A stretch of DNA of 46,292 nt from assembly GCF_000282055.1 (NCBI RefSeq), contig NZ_AKJZ01000050.1, forward strand, positions 17,296-63,587, read 5' to 3'. The notes beneath the pieces are model-generated. The model made no database searches and had not been told where the DNA came from. It saw only the letters and a list, made by a program, of their open reading frames with translations. Origin of the DNA: Flavobacterium sp. CF136 (GTDB taxonomy: Bacteria > Bacteroidota > Bacteroidia > Flavobacteriales > Flavobacteriaceae). Position 1 is the first letter of the stretch; each line of letters begins with the position of its first letter. This document shows, one piece after another, positions 42,118 to 46,292 of this stretch. Made by a program: the position numbers and the translations under genes.

Positions 42118-43170
42118 ATGGATAAAAAAAACATCGACATCAGGGTTATATTTTTCTTCGTAATCCTTCTATTAATTGGAATTGTTACCTTTATAATTCA
42201 ATTTTTTAATCATGTTGATTGCGACGATGTAAAATTTTACATCTTCTCGGAACATTCTCAAAACCAGGAATCCATTGAGTTTTATGACAAAACGCCCAAT
42301 GCAAAATCGTGGGAATGGGATTTTGGCGACGGGTCTGCACCTGATAACAGAAGACACACGTTTCACGTATATAAAAACACCGGAAAATATATGGTTTCAC
42401 TGACTGTAAATGGTGATTGTTTACATACCCGGGAACTTAACATTACTGATAAATATGCCGCGGATAAAATGGGAACTCCCAAAATCATATCTTCGAAAAT
42501 AATTACTGTAGGGCAACCTACTTATTTCAACTCAATCTCTGAAAATGCAAAAACCTGGGAGTGGGCTTTTGGTGAAAACAGAAGTATTGATGACACATCA
42601 TCAAATCCTGTATATACTTTTACAACTTCAGGAGAAAAAATAATTACGCTTGTTGTAAATGGAGATTTTAGCCGTGTTGCAAAAAAAACTATTTATGTAC
42701 ATCCTAAAGTCATAAAAAAAACAAATCCTCTTGATATAACATCATATGAATATGAGAAAAAAGCCGAAGCTTTTTCACTTCCAAGAGGTAAAGCAAAAAA
42801 AGATCCTTTGGAAGATATGCTTCAATATGTACCTGTAGCTCCAAAAACAAAAACACAGAAAGACAGCACCAGCGTAATCAAAAAAGCACCAAAAATATCT
42901 GAAGATCAATTTGAAATATTACTAATCAAAGTTGCTGAAGGCAGTAAAGTAAAAGATGATTTTTCAGAATTTTTATGTGATGACCTTGACATTCCAATTG
43001 TGAAAAATGACGATGAATTACTAACTTTCAGTCAATTGTGTTCCTCAATTAAAGGAAAAAAAATAAAGATAGAATCAATCCGATTAAATAAAGACAGGGA
43101 AAACAACTGTATAAAAGGATTAAACATTACCTATAAAGTTAAAAAATACCTGATCTGGTATAAAGATTAA
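42118..43170 (+). CDS. tssP: PKD-domain membrane protein, probable TssP
   Basis: A 350-residue protein with a short cytoplasmic start, a membrane anchor at about 9-31 (VIFFFVILLLIGIVTFIIQFF) and a periplasmic region with two PKD domains: residues ~45-110 (NAKSWEWDFGDGSAPDN...HVYKNTGKYMVSLTV) and ~120-195 (NAKTWEWAFGE...PVYTFTTSGEKIITLVV). The rest is a linker and a C-terminal domain of ~90 residues (SEDQFEILLIKVAEGS...). Bitopic periplasmic proteins of this type are part of the TssN/O/P/Q/R set of T6SSiii; TssP is the best match by position next to tssH. Six bases separate it from tssH. Confidence 0.6.
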   Translation: MDKKNIDIRVIFFFVILLLIGIVTFIIQFFNHVDCDDVKFYIFSEHSQNQESIEFYDKTPNAKSWEWDFGDGSAPDNRRHTFHVYKNTGKYMVSLTVNGDCLHTRELNITDKYAADKMGTPKIISSKIITVGQPTYFNSISENAKTWEWAFGENRSIDDTSSNPVYTFTTSGEKIITLVVNGDFSRVAKKTIYVHPKVIKKTNPLDITSYEYEKKAEAFSLPRGKAKKDPLEDMLQYVPVAPKTKTQKDSTSVIKKAPKISEDQFEILLIKVAEGSKVKDDFSEFLCDDLDIPIVKNDDELLTFSQLCSSIKGKKIKIESIRLNKDRENNCIKGLNITYKVKKYLIWYKD

Positions 43171-43176
43171 ATTAGT

Positions 43177-45645
43177 ATGGAAGAAGAAAAAAACATTTTC
43201 AGCATAGAATTATTAAATGCGCTTGAAATTGCAAAAAAAATTGCAAAAAACAATTTAAATAAATATTACTCTGCATCACATTTACTAAAAGCCATTTTAA
43301 ACAGGGATTTATCACTTTTAAAGCGTCTGGAGGCTATGGGCAAAGATGTCTATTATCTTGATGAATGGGCAGAGGTAAGAATGGAAGAAGAGCCTAAAAC
43401 TACTCACGTGATTGACGCTGAACCCAGCGATGTGATTGACGAAATCATAAAGGAAGCGGAATCCATAAGAATTGCATTAAATGAAGATGAAATCAGCCTT
43501 TATGCGATCATAGTGGCTTTGAGTTCTCCGGGAGTTGGTTTTAATTTTGATCAGATGAAAACCTATCCCATTTCCCGAAATGAATTGCTGGAAGACCAGG
43601 TGGTAATTCCGCAAAATGACAACTTTGCCAAACAGGAAGTCAAAAAAGGTTTTTTAGGCAAATATTGCATCCATAAAAATATTGAAAAAAAGAAGAAAAA
43701 AGTAATTGCAATTGGCCGTGAGACAGAATTAAATACTATAAAAGAAATCCTTTGCCGGTTTTCTAAACCAAATGTATTGCTAATTGGCGATCGTGGTGTT
43801 GGCAAATCAATATTGATAGATACACTTGTTCAGAACGTAATCGATAATCAGGTTCCGGATGCTTTAAATAAAGTACAGCTTTTCGAACTGGATTTATCTT
43901 CCTTAATCGCGGGCGCATCATACAAGGGAGAAATAGAAGACCGCTTAAAAAACTGTATCCAGGAATTAAAACAATATCCAAAAGCAATTCTTATTATTGA
44001 AGAAATCCATACTTTATTGGATAAAAACGGTGGTGATTCCGGAGTTTCCAATGTTTTAAAAGGGGAACTCGCCAAGGGATTAAATATTATTGCTACCTCT
44101 ACGATAGATGAATATTCGAAGAGAATCGAAAAAGAACAAGGTTTATCGGGAATGTTTGAAATTGTAAGACTCCAGGAATCCGATGATGAAACTTTATTCA
44201 GAATGATCCGGGAATCAATCAAAACCTATCAGGAGCATCATAAAATACAAATTGACGATGAAACAATAACGGAGTCCATTCGTTTGTCCAGAAGATATTT
44301 AAAAGAAAAAAGCCTTCCTGAATCAGCAATAAACCTTATCGATCATACCATGTCGGTATTGAAAACGTCAGGTGAAACTTTTTTAAAGGAAAAGCAATCC
44401 ATTCTGGATAAATTAACTCTTTTAAAGAATAACGAAACGAATTTACCCGAAGAACAATTAATAAAAGAATGTAACTGGTTTCTAACGGATTTAATCAATA
44501 AAACCACATTTTTGATGGTTGTGGAAGAAGAAAATCAGGCAAAAACTTTTGAAACTTCTGATTTACTTATTCATCATATTGAAAACCTCATAACTACAAT
44601 TGAAGAAAGGGCATTAGACAAACGCGTACACATTGAAGCTTTTGATTTATCCCTTATCATTGCTCAGAAAACAGGTATTCCTGCCGGAAAATTAAAAGAA
44701 GAAGAGAAACAAAAACTGAATAACATTGAGGATGTTTTAAGCAGACGGGTTATTGGCCAGGATCACTGTATTGCAACTGTTGCCGGATCTATATTAGAAT
44801 CAAGATCAGGATTAAGCAAAGCCGGACAGCCAATTGCATCATTCTTTTTTTTAGGACCAACAGGAACAGGAAAAACAGAATTAGCCAAAAGTTTAGCTGA
44901 ATTTCTTTTTCAGGATGAAAATGCTATTATCAGATTTGATATGTCTGAATTTAAAGAAGAACATTCGGCCGCATTACTTTATGGAGCGCCTCCGGGATAT
45001 GTAGGCTATGAAGAAGGTGGATTATTGGTGAATAAGATAAGACAAAAACCATATTCTATCGTATTATTTGATGAAATCGAAAAAGCCCATACTTCGGTTT
45101 ATGATGTATTCCTGCAAATAATGGATGAAGGAAAATTACATGACCGCCTTGGGAAAGAAGGAGATTTTTCGAATGCTATTATTCTTTTTACTTCAAATAT
45201 CGGTGCAGACCATATTGTAGAAACATTCAATAAAGGCCAAATCCCAGGTTCATCTTCTTTGATGGAAATCATGGGGAATTATTTCAGGCCCGAGTTTTTA
45301 GGAAGACTTACTGAAATTGTTCCTTTTGCACCAATCAGTAAAGAAAATGCCATAAAAATATTTGAAATACATCTTAAAAAAGAATTTCTGGAGTTACTGA
45401 AAAACATCAATATAACAGTTGAAATTCCGATGGAAGCCAAACTTTATCTTGCTGAAAATGGTTATAATGCCAAATATGGTGCAAGGCCTATAAAAAGCAT
45501 TATCAGAAGCCATTTAAGAAGACCATTGGCAAAGAAAATCATTTCCGGAGAGGTAAAAGATGGTGATAAAATGATTGTAATAATAGAAGATGGTGAGGTA
45601 AAATGGGTTAAAGAAGAGGCTTATATAAGTCCACTTAATGTTTAA
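43177..45645 (+). CDS. tssH: type VI secretion AAA+ ATPase TssH (ClpV)
   Basis: An 822-residue Clp/Hsp100 ATPase. An N-terminal Clp-N-like domain (~1-150: FSIELLNALEIAKKIAKNNL...YYSASHLLKAIL) precedes the first AAA+ module with Walker A GDRGVGKS (about 204-211) and sensor IIATSTIDEYSKRI. The second AAA+ module has GPTGTGKTE (about 560) and Walker B SIVLFDEIEKAHTSVYDVF, with a D2-small C-terminus. The middle insertion is short, as in ClpV rather than ClpB. It disassembles contracted TssB/C sheath for reuse. Second gene of the plus-strand operon behind the PKD protein. Confidence 0.9.
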   Translation: MEEEKNIFSIELLNALEIAKKIAKNNLNKYYSASHLLKAILNRDLSLLKRLEAMGKDVYYLDEWAEVRMEEEPKTTHVIDAEPSDVIDEIIKEAESIRIALNEDEISLYAIIVALSSPGVGFNFDQMKTYPISRNELLEDQVVIPQNDNFAKQEVKKGFLGKYCIHKNIEKKKKKVIAIGRETELNTIKEILCRFSKPNVLLIGDRGVGKSILIDTLVQNVIDNQVPDALNKVQLFELDLSSLIAGASYKGEIEDRLKNCIQELKQYPKAILIIEEIHTLLDKNGGDSGVSNVLKGELAKGLNIIATSTIDEYSKRIEKEQGLSGMFEIVRLQESDDETLFRMIRESIKTYQEHHKIQIDDETITESIRLSRRYLKEKSLPESAINLIDHTMSVLKTSGETFLKEKQSILDKLTLLKNNETNLPEEQLIKECNWFLTDLINKTTFLMVVEEENQAKTFETSDLLIHHIENLITTIEERALDKRVHIEAFDLSLIIAQKTGIPAGKLKEEEKQKLNNIEDVLSRRVIGQDHCIATVAGSILESRSGLSKAGQPIASFFFLGPTGTGKTELAKSLAEFLFQDENAIIRFDMSEFKEEHSAALLYGAPPGYVGYEEGGLLVNKIRQKPYSIVLFDEIEKAHTSVYDVFLQIMDEGKLHDRLGKEGDFSNAIILFTSNIGADHIVETFNKGQIPGSSSLMEIMGNYFRPEFLGRLTEIVPFAPISKENAIKIFEIHLKKEFLELLKNINITVEIPMEAKLYLAENGYNAKYGARPIKSIIRSHLRRPLAKKIISGEVKDGDKMIVIIEDGEVKWVKEEAYISPLNV

Positions 45646-45822
45646 CACAGCTACGCTCTTAAAATATTATCATAAATTTGTTTTTTATTTTGAGTGGTTT
45701 TTTATATTCTCATAACTGATAAAAAACATCCGGATTTTTTTATCAGAAAAATTAAAACGAGTCATTAATTTAATAAGCAGAAATTTATTTATCTCAGGCA
45801 TAACATTTTAAAACAACCTAAA

Positions 45823-46167
45823 ATGAATAAAGAGCAAATTTTAACCAAGCGGAATTTTAAAGAAATCAGTGATAAAGTTGATAAAGCTTATGACAATTTT
45901 ATTCTTGAAAATGTAAATGACCATTGTTTAAGGATTGCTGTTTTTCAGGGAGAATATAAATGGCATTACCACAACAACACGGAAGAACTTTTTGTGGTTT
46001 TGGAAGGCGAGCTAAAAATTGAAATTAAAGACTCCGAAACAGTATTTTTGCGAAATGGTGATTTTATTAAAATTCCGGCTAAAACAATACATAGGACAAG
46101 TGCTGCAGTTAGAACCGTAAATTTGTGTTTTGAAAAAACTGTGGAGGATACCATTTTTATTGACTAA
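45823..46167 (+). CDS. small cupin-domain protein
   Basis: This 114-residue protein is a single cupin barrel: WHYHNNTEELFVVLEGELKIEIKD supplies the metal-binding histidines and glutamate of motif 1, and GDFIKIPAKTIHRT the histidine of motif 2. Such stand-alone cupins have varied or unknown enzymatic and binding roles; the ligand cannot be told here. It is preceded by a 177 bp gap after tssH with no clear promoter, and appears not to belong to the secretion locus. Confidence 0.85.
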   Translation: MNKEQILTKRNFKEISDKVDKAYDNFILENVNDHCLRIAVFQGEYKWHYHNNTEELFVVLEGELKIEIKDSETVFLRNGDFIKIPAKTIHRTSAAVRTVNLCFEKTVEDTIFID

Positions 46168-46207
46168 AATTTCTAATATTCACCCATTGAGTGTAATTAG
46201 TTTTTGA

Positions 46208-46292
46208 TGATAATTTTTCGTCAGTTCGAGTGATTTTCGATAGAAAATTATATCGAGAACAGCAAAATTATCATTAAAAACGGTTCTCGATA
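46208..46292. repeat. nested palindromic intergenic element, cut by the window end
   Basis: TGATAATTTT (46208-46217) pairs with AAAATTATCA (46264-46273), and TATCGAGAAC (46251-46260) pairs with GTTCTCGATA (46283-46292), the last bases of the window. The AGTTCGAGTG...TATCGAGAAC style is, from memory, common between genes in Flavobacterium genomes. It is incomplete on the right, so its size is unknown. Confidence 0.55.

Noticed and set aside
43563..44222. Minus-strand frames of 74-124 codons inside tssH
   Set aside because: Antisense to the first AAA+ module of TssH; no independent support.
1..46292. CRISPR array, insertion sequence, tRNA or rRNA genes
   Set aside because: No regularly spaced repeats with unique spacers, no transposase, and no tRNA-like or rRNA sequence was seen on reading both strands.

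Overview
The window is an AT-rich chromosome segment from a member of the Bacteroidota, most likely a Flavobacterium. The evidence is the codon and base composition, promoters of the TAnnTTTG type, weak Shine-Dalgarno sequences, signal peptides ending in ...AQ, and a type VI secretion system of subtype iii (T6SSiii), a form restricted to this phylum. No rRNA, tRNA, insertion sequence or CRISPR array was seen.

Positions 1-13760 are ordinary chromosome. In order they hold a 2H phosphoesterase, a CPA2-type cation/proton antiporter, L-serine dehydratase (sdaA), panB, an RluA-type pseudouridine synthase, an aldehyde dehydrogenase, a multi-spanning membrane protein, a very large hybrid sensor kinase and a neutral zinc metallopeptidase. 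A strong hairpin terminator at about 13791-13820 closes this part.

Positions 13862-45645 are a T6SSiii locus, almost all on the minus strand. Reading the minus strand from 41790 downward, the first operon encodes a degenerate NlpC/P60 protein, TssG, TssN, a LysM protein, a DUF4280 PAAR-like protein, a 911-residue effector with two peptidoglycan-hydrolase domains, and four lipoproteins that are candidate immunity proteins. Three of the lipoprotein genes are each preceded by a copy of an ~80 bp hairpin repeat. The second block (from 30439) is TssK, TssO, TssB and TssC (terminator), then two unknown proteins and TssE. The third block (from 24834) is Hcp/TssD (terminator), a second TssD, VgrG, and two effector islands, ending at TssF (15700-13862). 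Divergently, on the plus strand from 42118, lie a PKD-domain protein (likely TssP) and the ClpV/TssH ATPase.

The first effector behind VgrG (525 aa) looks like a zinc phospholipase C-type enzyme. The second (568 aa) looks like a GxSxG lipase. They share an almost identical ~50-residue N-terminus, also conserved at DNA level. Each is followed by a small membrane protein that could be its immunity factor. Around them are decayed genes (19147-20160) and an orphan C-terminal piece of a lipase-type effector (16063-16470), signs of effector turnover.

Together the genes describe a contractile antibacterial device: sheath TssB/C, tube TssD, baseplate TssE/F/G/K, membrane components TssN/O/P, recycling ATPase TssH, and two spike modules (VgrG and DUF4280). 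Its predicted cargo attacks membrane lipids and peptidoglycan. TssJ, TssL, TssM and TssA are absent, as expected for subtype iii. TssQ and TssR were not recognised. A cupin gene and a palindromic repeat close the window.
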